From contig PSRM01000300.1 in assembly GCA_003176045.1 (NCBI GenBank), positions 1 through 38,619 of the forward strand: DNA of 38,619 bases. Reading direction: 5' to 3'. Below the pieces are notes generated by a model. The model was given only the letters and a program-made list of their open reading frames with translations, was not told the origin of the DNA and made no database searches. The position numbers were made by a program, and so were the translations under genes. This document shows positions 25,759 to 35,100 of this stretch, piece after piece (position 1 is the first letter of the stretch; each line of letters opens with the position of its first letter). This DNA is from Verrucomicrobiota bacterium (lineage in GTDB: Bacteria > Verrucomicrobiota > Verrucomicrobiia > Limisphaerales > UBA8199).

Positions 25759-26748
25759 CTATTGCCCCTGCCCCACCAGATGAGCCAGACGCCAAAGGCA
25801 GAAGCTGAACAGTCCAAAGCCGATGAGCAGTCCGCCGACTCCGACAAGCCGCCCCCAGAACCGGCGACTCTCGTTCCGGTGCAGCTCACTGGTCGCGAAC
25901 TGAAAAGAAAGCAACGCAGTCATCAGTTCCTCGGCGGACCTGAAGCGCCGGACGGGCCGCGTGCGGCAGGCGCGGAGCACGATCTTATTGAACCGCAACA
26001 AATCGCGATCCTCAGCGCCTTGTCCCAGATCAGCCGGCAATTCGGGGTAATCGCTGCGGTCCTTGCCGGTGCTCATCTGGTAAAGGATCTTGCCCAACGA
26101 ATAAATATCGGCCTGAGGTGTTCCGGCGCCTTCCGGTGGAATGAACCCGGCGGTGCCAATATGGGCTCGAGGCTCGGATATGGCCGCCACCAGGCCGATG
26201 TCCGCAAGCTTGGGAAATCCGTTCACAAAGATGATGTTGGATGGCTTGATGTCGCGATGAATCAGGCTATGCCGATGCAGAAAACCCAGCGCCGAAGCGA
26301 TGGCAGCGCCGTTGCGGACACATTCGCCGATTGGCAAGCGTCGCCTTTGCGTCAGGTCATGCGCCAGGGTGCGCGGCCGGTAGCGCTCGGGCGCAATCAC
26401 TTGTCCTGATTCCACATCGTCAGCCAGCTCCATCACACAATAGAAAAAGCCCGCCACTTCGTTTACACCTACCTGGAGGATGTCCATCAACCCATCGTGT
26501 TGCCGCGAGACGGGCTCGAACCTCAGGACACCGGCAAACTCTCGCGGGAAAGCTCCGCTCTGTTGAAACGCCTTCTTCTCTACAATTTTAACGGCGCGAT
26601 AGGTGCCGACGCTGTTTCGAGCCAGCCACACCTGGCCGCCGCCACCCTCGCCGATCACGCGCAGAAGCTGGTGTTCGGGAATCGGCGGCGGGGCGTCGGT
26701 AACTACGTCCCTCACTGCACTGTCGTCAGGCATACCCACAGGTTTCAT
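25759..26748 (-). CDS. Membrane-anchored Ser/Thr protein kinase coupled to an ECF sigma factor
   Basis: 329 residues from ATG 26748, whose ATG overlaps the sigma-factor stop (ATGA). This start is preferred over the longer frame to 26982, which would run through the sigma gene. Kinase motifs: glycine loop IGEGGGGQVWLA, VAIK-like YRAVKIVEKK, catalytic HRDIKPSN, metal-binding DIG in place of DFG (KLADIGLVA), PPEG for APE, and ADIYSLGKILYQM. A single transmembrane helix near the C-terminus (GVGGLLIGFGLFSFCLWRLA) leaves only a short tail outside, so there is no large extracellular sensor. It probably phosphorylates the sigma factor or partners of its pathway; that is inferred from the pairing. Confidence 0.87.
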   Translation of the reverse strand: MKPVGMPDDSAVRDVVTDAPPPIPEHQLLRVIGEGGGGQVWLARNSVGTYRAVKIVEKKAFQQSGAFPREFAGVLRFEPVSRQHDGLMDILQVGVNEVAGFFYCVMELADDVESGQVIAPERYRPRTLAHDLTQRRRLPIGECVRNGAAIASALGFLHRHSLIHRDIKPSNIIFVNGFPKLADIGLVAAISEPRAHIGTAGFIPPEGAGTPQADIYSLGKILYQMSTGKDRSDYPELPADLGQGAEDRDLLRFNKIVLRACRTRPVRRFRSAEELMTALLSFQFATSELHRNESRRFWGRLVGVGGLLIGFGLFSFCLWRLAHLVGQGQ

Positions 26749-27392
26749 CTTGCTTCCCACTCCTTTTCCAGACGGCGCACCTCTTTTTGGAGCAACCGCG
26801 TGATGCGATGCTTGGCCAGATAGACCTGGGTAGCGCTCACCCCGAGCGTCTGGCGAATGCGTGAGACCGGCCAGTGTTTCACCACATACAAATCGAACAG
26901 TTGATACTGCTCCTCCTTGACGCGCTGCTTGACACACTGAGTAGCAGCTTTCAGCAGGTGCGCATGCCATTCTCGTTCCCATTCCTGGGCACCGGCATCA
27001 TCCACCACGTCGGGAATCGCCTCGAGCGGCAGATACTTGCGGCCTTCACCTCCGGCATCGCCACGCAATAAACCCGTTCGCTTTTCAAACTGGTCGGCGA
27101 TCCGCCAGCGCGTCAGATGACAAAGCCAGCCTTTGAACGAGCCCAATCGGCGATCACGTTTGAATTTGTGGATGTTCTGCGCGACGCCGATGATGGTCTC
27201 CTGAACCACGTCCTCAGCCTCAGCGGCGGTCAGTCCGGCTTTGAGGGCAACCGAATAAATCAGCCGCCAATAAGTGTCAAAAAACACGCGCCAACTCTCA
27301 TCATCCCCCCAATCCTCCAGCCGGCTCAATAGACTGTAACGGGTCGGCGCAAGGTGGCCCCTGAGTGTGGTCGTGCTCGTTTCGGGGTCCAT
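26745..27392 (-). CDS. ECF-type RNA polymerase sigma factor
   Basis: 215 residues from ATG 27392. Region 2 includes DTYWRLIYSVALKAGLTAA, EAEDVVQETIIGVAQNI and SFKGWLCHLTRWRIADQ. Region 4 includes LYVVKHWPVSRIRQTLGV and SATQVYLAKHRI as the DNA-binding helix-turn-helix. No anti-sigma factor is next to it; instead a Ser/Thr kinase follows with ATGA overlap, a pairing seen in Planctomycetes and Verrucomicrobia. It begins 35 bp after the stop of the PQQ-propeller paralogue 2 and may be co-transcribed with it. Its targets are unknown. Confidence 0.9.
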   Translation of the reverse strand: MDPETSTTTLRGHLAPTRYSLLSRLEDWGDDESWRVFFDTYWRLIYSVALKAGLTAAEAEDVVQETIIGVAQNIHKFKRDRRLGSFKGWLCHLTRWRIADQFEKRTGLLRGDAGGEGRKYLPLEAIPDVVDDAGAQEWEREWHAHLLKAATQCVKQRVKEEQYQLFDLYVVKHWPVSRIRQTLGVSATQVYLAKHRITRLLQKEVRRLEKEWEAR

Positions 27393-27427
27393 TGCCTACG
27401 CCAGCATAGCAAATCCGCCAGCCACGC

Positions 27428-29734
27428 TCAAGGTGATCGGACTCGATAATAAGTGGCCGCCGCGCGCGCGCCAGCCTGGGGATCGGTGAATTGAAATTGG
27501 CCAGGCGTGACTTCGATGGCTGGGCCCAGCACTGGCCAGTTCGTCGAGGCAACCGACAGTTCGGTTGAACCAAGAACCGAGAAGGGCGCTCCGCTGCGGT
27601 TGGTGAAGCCGAGTTGGAAGGAGCCATCCGGCATCATCTGCATCTGCCTGATCAGCGCTGTCACGCCAACGACTGCCCCGGTGCAGGAAACGTAGGTCGC
27701 GTCCGAGGAATACTCCGCCCACACCCGGTGGCTTGCGGCGGTAAGGGTCGTCATGCCCAGCGATGCGCGGCCCGAGCTCGGTGCAGTCTGACCGAGGAAC
27801 GAATTGCCATCCCAGAAGGCAACCATGCCCGTGGGGGTGCCTCCTTGCGGCGAAACGAGCGCGGCAGTAAACGTCACGGAATTCGAACCCGGGACCGGCA
27901 CTGTCGAGGTCAAAATCATCGTCGTTGCTTTTGCGTGGATCCGCTGGACCAGGCTGACCATTCCGGTCGGGTAAAAGGCATCGCCGCTGTATTGAACGGT
28001 AATGAAGTGAACCCCCGCAACCAGATTGGTGGGAGCCGTTTGCGCAAGTCCATTAACAACTGGGATATTCGTCGCGAAGGTCCCGGAGCCATCCAGAAAG
28101 TTTACCATACCGCTGGGCACCGGACCTGTTCCCGCCGGATTGGTGACTACTGCCGTAAAGCTGATCGGTTGTGCCACCAGGGCGCTGCGTTCGTCGGGGG
28201 CTGAAGACCAGGCTGAGATCGAAAGATTGGTCAGGCTGTCAATTGCGTAGAGCGTGCTTCCATTGATGGTGTAAACTGCGCCGTCGGGCCCCACAACGGT
28301 CGGCACATACGGCTCGCCAAAGCCAATATTCAGAGTAAATGCCTCGCTTAGCGAATTCGAGTGCAGGTTCCACTGGTATAAGTGGCCGTCCTCGCTGGGC
28401 AAAAACACCGAGGCGGTGGCCGGATTTACCGCAGGGCTATTGATGCACCACTCCCTTGCGGCGGTCGGGCTGGTCACAGTCAACACCTCGCGCATGACAT
28501 TGATCCCAAGGCTGGCTTGCGCCGCGTTGGGATCGAGAATCGCAGCGCGGTAAAACCGGAGGTTATAATTATTATACTTGCTGACCAACAGATAAGAAGA
28601 AGCGCCGCGATAACCTTTGACGATGTTTGTCGGAACGACGCCCACTGTGTAATCCCAACCGAACAGGGAGGGAAGCTTTTGCGTGGCCAGATCGGCGCTA
28701 AAATGCAGCATCCAACCCATCCCCGTATCGGGGTTGGCCGAGACGCCCAGATACACCTCGCCGTCCGGGCCAACTGTCGGCGATGCGGTAGCCATGTCCG
28801 GCGGCATCACACGGTTACCGTTGTTCCTCGGGTCACGAAGCAGAACCTCATACCGGGTGGCAAGGGTTGTGGCGTCCAGTCCCAACAAATAACCCTTAAT
28901 ATAGTTAACAGATTTGACGGCAACATAGAGCGTGGTTTCGTCCAGGCTCAAGGCCGGCGCGCAATTGTGCGAGCCATGAGAAACAAACAGGTCGCCGGCT
29001 GCATTTGGCGCCAGGACGTACGTGGCCGCGCCGTCTGGCGCGATCCGCGCGTAGCCGCTGTTAGTCGTGTTCAACGGCGGCGGCGCGTTGGTCACGACCC
29101 GAAACCCGAAAAAGATGACGCCGTTTGAATCCGCCGTAATGGGCGTGTCCAGAAATACGGTGGATTTGTACGCCGCGAAGTTGGTGGTGTAGCCGGCCAG
29201 CAGCATATAAAAATAGACCTGCACCGGTGTTCCCGGATCATCCGAGTCTGGATTGTCAATGTAATACACCGTCCCGCCGGCGCCTGGGTAATAGAGACGA
29301 GGCCCGGCGGGGCCAACCGTCAGCACCGGGCCAAAGGTGACACCCCAGCTATTATCCGGAGCAACTACCCAATCAGTGGGTAAGGTGTACTTCACTCGAC
29401 CGGTTGCGCCTTCGATTGCATTTACGGTGAATACGCCTCCTGCCGCGGAAGCGAAGATCACGGTATTGGAAGCAGTAATGACTGGCGATCCGTAGTGGAT
29501 GAAGTCGAAGTTGGTTTCGATTGCCGAGCTCCATCGTAGGTGGTTGAGGTGCTGGGCAGGCGTCGCGAATTGCGCCTGATGTTGCGCATTCCCGGCGAAG
29601 GTTGGACTCTGTGCTCTGATCTCTAAGACCGCCGAGCTTAGCACCACGATCGCCGCCAGGGTATGACTGCTGACCCTTGCAGTATTTTCCACCACTGCCT
29701 TTTTCCGGAACAGGTTTGTTCCAGGGTTACTCAC
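27428..29734 (-). CDS. Secreted PQQ-like beta-propeller protein with Ig-like domains (paralogue 2)
   Basis: 768 residues from GTG 29734. The signal segment is HTLAAIVVLSSAVLEIRA after a longer n-region (NLFRKKAVVENTARV). The mature protein opens with QSPTFAGNAQHQAQFATPA, identical to paralogue 1. The same propeller (TVNAIEGATGRVKYTLPTDW, GTVYYIDNPDSDDPG), two Ig-like domains (TAVVTNPAGTGPVPSGMVN; TAALVSPQGGTPTGMVAFW) and the terminal module ending YYRVRSP follow. Even the stop context (CACGCTCAAGGTGA) is shared with paralogue 1. Its upstream region lacks the conserved ~80-bp element, so the two copies are probably regulated differently. The ECF sigma gene follows 35 bp downstream. Confidence 0.82.
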   Translation of the reverse strand: MSNPGTNLFRKKAVVENTARVSSHTLAAIVVLSSAVLEIRAQSPTFAGNAQHQAQFATPAQHLNHLRWSSAIETNFDFIHYGSPVITASNTVIFASAAGGVFTVNAIEGATGRVKYTLPTDWVVAPDNSWGVTFGPVLTVGPAGPRLYYPGAGGTVYYIDNPDSDDPGTPVQVYFYMLLAGYTTNFAAYKSTVFLDTPITADSNGVIFFGFRVVTNAPPPLNTTNSGYARIAPDGAATYVLAPNAAGDLFVSHGSHNCAPALSLDETTLYVAVKSVNYIKGYLLGLDATTLATRYEVLLRDPRNNGNRVMPPDMATASPTVGPDGEVYLGVSANPDTGMGWMLHFSADLATQKLPSLFGWDYTVGVVPTNIVKGYRGASSYLLVSKYNNYNLRFYRAAILDPNAAQASLGINVMREVLTVTSPTAAREWCINSPAVNPATASVFLPSEDGHLYQWNLHSNSLSEAFTLNIGFGEPYVPTVVGPDGAVYTINGSTLYAIDSLTNLSISAWSSAPDERSALVAQPISFTAVVTNPAGTGPVPSGMVNFLDGSGTFATNIPVVNGLAQTAPTNLVAGVHFITVQYSGDAFYPTGMVSLVQRIHAKATTMILTSTVPVPGSNSVTFTAALVSPQGGTPTGMVAFWDGNSFLGQTAPSSGRASLGMTTLTAASHRVWAEYSSDATYVSCTGAVVGVTALIRQMQMMPDGSFQLGFTNRSGAPFSVLGSTELSVASTNWPVLGPAIEVTPGQFQFTDPQAGARAAATYYRVRSP

Positions 29735-29829
29735 GCTTCGGCTTGATCTAACGTCACCTTAGCAGAATGGGTTGTCCCGATCAATCCCGCTGGTCCTCCT
29801 TTGTCCTCCTTCCCTGCTTTTCCAGTTCT

Positions 29830-30693
29830 TTAACCTCGCTTTGTGGCGGTGGAGGCGTGCGGAGTGGCATTGGTTTGCGGCCTGGTCGGTGGATGCATGG
29901 CTTGTTCGAGATCGTGTGCTGCGGCTTGGACCGCGTCGAAGTTTTGTGGCCGAGGCTTTAAAGCAAGGTACGCGCGGTATTTTTGCAGGGCCAGGGGCCA
30001 ATCGCGGGTGTAACGGTCCGAAACTATGGCGAGGTTGAGCAAGGCTGGGGGATAATCAGGCTGGTTCTTCAGCGCAGCCGTGAACATTTGGGCGGCCTCG
30101 GCTGATTTGCCGCGATCGAGGCGGATCAACCCCAATCCGTTCGGCGCTTCGGGGGTCCGCGGGTTCAGGTGCCATGCTTGTTGAAAACTCGATTCACTTG
30201 CTGTGAGCAGATCGCGCTGGCGTGGTGTTGAATGCTGGCCGGCAGCGCGCAAATACGCAGTGCCGAGCTTGAGAAAACCATCGGGCGAGTTGTTCCTTTG
30301 AAGGCTATAGGTGTTGAACTCGCTGATGGCGGCTTCGAGATTGTTTTGTTCGAGCAAGAGGTTGCCCAGGTTGTAATGCGCTTCGGCCAGGTCCTTGTCG
30401 ATGGCAATGGCCCGCCGGTAAGCCTTGTCAGCCTCCCCAAGCTGGTTCGCATAGTGGCAGGCGACGCCGAGGTAATTCCAGGCCTGGGCCCGATAGTGAG
30501 GCGCTGAATTGGTCGAGAGCAGGACGGTTGCAGAGCGCAGTTTTTCAATGGCCTGCGGATACTGGCGCTCTTCGAGCAATCGTTTGCCCTCCAGCAAAGC
30601 CCGGGCGCCGGGCGGAGCGCACCCGGTCAAAAGCGTGACAAGCGCCGCCAAAACGATAACACTCTTTGCGGCGCGATGAGCAATGTTCAACAT
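29830..30693 (-). CDS. TPR-repeat lipoprotein
   Basis: 287 residues from ATG 30693, chosen to give a normal-length lipoprotein signal: SVIVLAALVTLLTGC, with lipobox LTGC. A second in-frame ATG lies at 30717. At least five tetratricopeptide repeats follow (YPQAIEKLRSATVLL, AWNYLGVACHYANQLGEADK, AHYNLGNLLLEQNNLEAAIS, LGLIRLDRGKSAEAAQMF, ALLNLAIVSDRYTRDWPLAL). The tail is Pro/Thr-rich. It is likely a membrane-tethered periplasmic scaffold for protein-protein contacts. It is divergent from the DUF362 gene. Confidence 0.85.
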   Translation of the reverse strand: MLNIAHRAAKSVIVLAALVTLLTGCAPPGARALLEGKRLLEERQYPQAIEKLRSATVLLSTNSAPHYRAQAWNYLGVACHYANQLGEADKAYRRAIAIDKDLAEAHYNLGNLLLEQNNLEAAISEFNTYSLQRNNSPDGFLKLGTAYLRAAGQHSTPRQRDLLTASESSFQQAWHLNPRTPEAPNGLGLIRLDRGKSAEAAQMFTAALKNQPDYPPALLNLAIVSDRYTRDWPLALQKYRAYLALKPRPQNFDAVQAAAHDLEQAMHPPTRPQTNATPHASTATKRG

Positions 30694-30749
30694 CGCCCGT
30701 GGTGGTAACACCCGCATCTCGAAGTGTCAAGTTGCGCCAGTGGTGATTG

Positions 30750-31943
30750 ATGAATCTTAATCTTAATCTTTCTCTTAATCTTAATCGCCGTTTCTTTTTG
30801 CACAGGTCACGACGCGCGACAACTCCGGGCCGGAACCGTGGGCTGAAGCCCACGGCTACTATCGCGGCATCGCTACGCGATGCAGGCCGCCGCAACGCGC
30901 TGAATTTGCCAAAGGCATTGCGGGTAGTACTCCTACTCCTCGCGCTCCCATTATCCTTTTCACCTCCCGCGTGTGCGTCTCCGTCTGCCACGCCCTCCCC
31001 TGCCCCGGCGCAAGTCATTAGTGTGACCGACTCCCGCGCCACGGCAGCGTTCGAACCACGACTGGAGCGGGTTCGCGCCATGGTCCAGAAAGGGTTGTTG
31101 CGCCTGACTCACAAAAGCACAATCATTCAAGCCTGGCGCACTCTGCTTTCCACCAACGACATTGTCGGCATTAAAGTCTATTCGCGCCCGGGACCGAACA
31201 GCGGCACGCGGCCCGCCGTTGTTGCTGCCGTAGTAGAGGAACTCCTCTCCGCGGGTCTGCCTGCAACCAATATTCTGGTGTGGGACAAAGATATTACGGA
31301 CCTGAAACTGGCTGGGTTTGTTGACCTTGCCAAGCGATATGGGGTTCGGGTGGCGGGCAGCCTCCAGGCGGGCTATGACTCCGCTACATTTTATGAAAGC
31401 CCGATTCTCGGGAACCTGGTCTGGGGCGATCTTGAGTTCGAAAAGGGCGGTTCGGAAGTTGGCCGTAAATCCTTCTTCTCGAAACTGGTCACCCACGGAA
31501 TGACCAAGATCGTCAACGTGACACCGCTGCTGAATCACAACTCAGCGGGCGTATCGGGCAATTTCTATAGCCTGGTCACCGGCAGTGTGGATAATTTTGC
31601 CCGATTCGAAGGCACCCCGGAGCGCCTGGCCACAGCCGTTCCTGAGATATACAATCTGCCGCCCCTTGCCGATCGAGTAGTATTGAATATTGTGGATGCG
31701 CTTATCTGCCAGTATGAGGGGGCAGAACGCAGCCTGCTGCACTACTCTGCCACTCTTAATCAGCTTCGCTTCAGCAGGGACCCGGTTGCGCTGGATGTCC
31801 TCTCGCTACAGGAACTGGAGCGCCAGCGTCAGGCCACCAGGGCCCCCGAGGTCAAGGAGGACATGGAGCTCTACAATAATGCTGCGTTGCTGCAGTTGGG
31901 AGTCAGTGATTTGAAGAAGGTGCAGGTCGAGGAGCTGCGGTAA
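30750..31943 (+). CDS. DUF362-like exported protein
   Basis: The frame is open from ATG 30750 (397 residues), but the first ~50 codons come from a TCTTAA-type tandem repeat (encoding NLNLNLSLNLN) and a CCGTGGGCT hairpin. A TTG at 30906 gives a compact signal peptide (MPKALRVVLLLLALPLSFSP) and is a plausible true start. The body matches DUF362-type proteins: LLSTNDIVGIKVYSRPGPNS, LLSAGLPATNILVWDKDITD, VTHGMTKIVNVTPLLNHNSA and DPVALDVLSLQELERQR. No 4Fe-4S cysteine motif is visible, unlike some DUF362 proteins. Function unknown. Confidence 0.78.
   Translation: MNLNLNLSLNLNRRFFLHRSRRATTPGRNRGLKPTATIAASLRDAGRRNALNLPKALRVVLLLLALPLSFSPPACASPSATPSPAPAQVISVTDSRATAAFEPRLERVRAMVQKGLLRLTHKSTIIQAWRTLLSTNDIVGIKVYSRPGPNSGTRPAVVAAVVEELLSAGLPATNILVWDKDITDLKLAGFVDLAKRYGVRVAGSLQAGYDSATFYESPILGNLVWGDLEFEKGGSEVGRKSFFSKLVTHGMTKIVNVTPLLNHNSAGVSGNFYSLVTGSVDNFARFEGTPERLATAVPEIYNLPPLADRVVLNIVDALICQYEGAERSLLHYSATLNQLRFSRDPVALDVLSLQELERQRQATRAPEVKEDMELYNNAALLQLGVSDLKKVQVEELR
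30836..30855. repeat. Perfect hairpin repeat CCGTGGGCT-GA-AGCCCACGG
   Basis: A 9-bp perfect stem with a two-base loop, followed by CTACTATCG. It lies inside the extended open frame of the DUF362 gene, which argues for a downstream start. This exact type of 'gtgggctgaagcccac' hairpin is a common dispersed repeat in environmental bacterial genomes. Confidence 0.7.
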
Positions 31944-32089
31944 GTAGAGCCGCGACCGCGTGAGGGAGCGTCCGGGCATGTTGGGAATGGTGGAAGGGTT
32001 CAGGGTTCAGGATCGTGCACTTTGTCTTTCACTTCGTCTTTCACTTTGTCTGCTTCGGGGGCGGCGCGAAGGCCAGACTACTGAGAAAC

Positions 32090-32109
32090 CGGGGACGAGG
32101 CCGTCCCCG
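32090..32109. repeat. GGGGACG palindrome upstream of the beta-helix gene
   Basis: CGGGGACGAGGCCGTCCCCG forms an 8-bp stem with an AGGC loop between the DUF362 stop and the beta-helix start. A near-identical stem (GGGGACAAGGCTGTCCCC) occurs inside the cytochrome-like gene at 16848-16867. The 31944-32172 gap also has a CTTTCACTTYGTCTTTCACT direct repeat near 32022-32050. Confidence 0.65.
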
Positions 32110-32172
32110 CCGCTATCCCGCTGTTTCTCCTGCAAGTTCCTGCCAGCCGACCGTATTTCCTCCAGAAACGAT

Positions 32173-35100
32173 ATGAAAACTATGAAAAACCTCACTAAAA
32201 ACCACCTCACAGGCCGGATTTGCATCTGCCTCACTCTGGCCCTCACCGTGTTGGCCGATCAAATTTGTCGCGCTGCGGTTGTCACCAGCACCGATGACAG
32301 CGGACCCGGCACGCTGCGCGAAGCGGTGGCGAACGCCACCGATGGCGACGTGATCACGTTCGCCACCGCGGGCCAGATCTCGCTCCAGTCCAACCTGGAC
32401 ATCACCAACAGCGTGACCATCGTCGGGCCGGGCGCTGGCAACTGCACGTTGGAGTTTGCAAGCCCTGACGCCTATCTGTACATCGCCCCGGATGTTACCG
32501 TGTCAGTTTCCGGTCTGACCTTTAATGATTCTTTCGGAAGCGCGATTGTTATTTACTCGGCCCATCTCGCCCTCAGTAATTGTGTCGTCGCCAACTGCGC
32601 CCAGGAGGTAGGTAATGGGGCCATCTACAACTTGGGGTGGCTGACCGTTTCAGGCAGCAGATTCGCCAATAACGGCGGCGGCGCCATTCTTAACGAGCTC
32701 TCGGCCCTGGTTCTGAACAGCGGATTCACGGACAATCGTGGAGGCGCAATTATTAATTTGGACGCTGACCTGGTGGTCAATCAGTGCACATTCGTGGGGA
32801 ACACATCTGATACTGGCGGCGGCGGAATCTACAGCCTCGCATCTACCGCTCAGGTGATCGGAAGCAGCTTTGTACAAAACAGCGCCGAAGAAGGCGGAGC
32901 TATTTACAATTCAGGCGAGGGAGCGAGCGCAACGATGACCGTGAGCAACTGCGCATTCGACAACAACTGGACATGGGGAGAGGGCGGCGGGGCGATCTAC
33001 AATTATGTGTACAGCTATTATGACTCTGCAGGCCAGGCGATCTTGAGCCTCAATAATAATACTTTTAGCGCCAACCAGGCTACCGGCTATGGCAGAGGCG
33101 GAGCCATTTACAATTTTGGCGGGTGGGATTCGGGTTACTGGGCCAATTTGGAGGGCTACTCGTACTGGCAGTGGGATTACATCAATGAAGGCGGGAACGC
33201 GACTGTATCGTTAGCTAACAACACCTTGAGCGGAAACATGGCCTATTCCGGAGGAGCTATAGCTAATACGGCCCAAGGGGCAGAAAATGTCGCCTTCGTG
33301 CATCTTCTTAATTCGACCTTGAGTGGCAATAGCGTCCAGGGCGACACGACCTCATTGGGCACAAGCTTGTATAATGAAGGACCTGAAGAGGACCGCCAGT
33401 ACTACGCGGGCAATGTGCAAATTTGGCTGGGCAGCACAATCCTTAACGGGAGCAACAAAGCCAACATTATTAACCAATATGGAACAATTACATCCATGGG
33501 CTACAATCTTTGCAGCGACAATGGCGGCGGTTTTCTCAACGGACCGGCCGACCAGATTTATTCAAACCCGAAACTCGGGCCATTACAGGATAATGGCGGG
33601 CCGACCCTCACTCATGCTCTGCTAGATGGAAGCCCGGCGCTTGATAAAGGAAACAATTTCTCCGCTGCGCCCTACGACCAGCGCGGCGCATCATTCCCCC
33701 GGACTCTGGATGATGTCACTATCGCGAACGCACCAAGAGGTGATGGCACCGATATCGGGGCCTTTGAAGCCTATCGCTCTCCGCACCAAATCCCAGTAGC
33801 GAAGTGCAAGAATGTGACCCTGCCTGTCGCGGCCGCATGCATGGCGAACGCCTCAATAGACGACGGCTCCTTCAGTCCCGAAGGCGAACCAGTCACGCTA
33901 ACCCAAACCCCCCCCGGACCTTACTTCCTGGGCACCAATCTTGTCACCTTAACCGTGACCGACAGTGCTGGCGCCTCGGCCTCCTGCACTGGGATCGTGA
34001 CTGTGACACCCGCCATCCACACCTGGAGAGTTACAAGCCTTGCTGACAATGGCCCCGGCACATTCCGGGAGGCGCTCGGGAAAGCCTGCCAGGGTGACAC
34101 TATCAATTTTGCTGTCACCGGCACGATCGAGCTGGCCAGCGGGGAGTTGCTGTTAAACCAAAGCATAAACATCATCGGCCCCGGGCCCGAGCTTTTGAAG
34201 GTAACCGAGAGCGGTAACGCGACGGGTTGGATGTTTCATGTGATGGGATCGAATAACGTGGTAAGCATCAGCGGACTGGCGATCACCAACGGCTGGTACT
34301 GGGGCGTGCCGGGAATCAAGCGCAACTGCGGCGGCATCTTGAATGAGGGCGCTGGTTTGAGCCTGAGCAACTGTGTCGTCAGTCGCAACACCAGTGGCAT
34401 CCTCAGCAGCGGAACGCTTTCGGTCACCAGCTCCACTTTTTCCGGAAATGGGGCCGGTGACGGCGCCGCGATCGCCAACAGCGGAAGCGCAGTCATCAGC
34501 AGCAGCCTTTTTACATACAACCAGGCCAGCGACCACGGCGGGGCCATACACAACTACGGTGACATGACAATTTCGGGCAGCAGCTTTGAATTCAACAGCG
34601 CTTTGGACGGCGGCGCAATCTGCAATCTCGGATCGTGGCTAAAGCGCGGAACCCTCACGATCACTAACAGCGGATTCAGCTACAACTTCGCCAGCTCTTA
34701 TACATTCGGGGGCGGCGGTATCTACAATTATGGAGGGGCGCTGACGATCGCCAGCAGCGCCTTCTCTCAGAACTCCACCTCCGGTTTCGGCGGGGCGATT
34801 TTGAGCCATGATGAAGATGCGGACACTGCCCTGGCTACGGCAACCATCGTTAATAGTTCGTTCAGTTATAACAACGCCGGAAGCGCCGGAGCTATCGCTA
34901 ACCTGGGCGCCACCCTTTGGATGGCCAATTGCAGCCTTGGCGGGAACCGGGCAAGCGGGGCGGCGGCGGTCGAGAACATGTTCGACCAGGCCTGGAGCGA
35001 AGCGGCTTCGAGCAGTGGAGCTAATGGCTGGGTGGCGGTTGCGCCTACGGCCACCATCTTGAACTGCACTCTGGCCGGCAACACCAGCAGCGAAGGGATT

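Noticed and set aside
26749..26982. Extended N-terminus of the kinase frame
   Set aside because: It lies entirely over the sigma-factor gene; the ATGA-coupled start at 26748 is far more plausible.
30702..30730. TTGACA-like -35 box upstream of the TPR lipoprotein
   Set aside because: The hexamer 17 nt downstream (TACCAC) is a poor -10, so it is not reported as a promoter.
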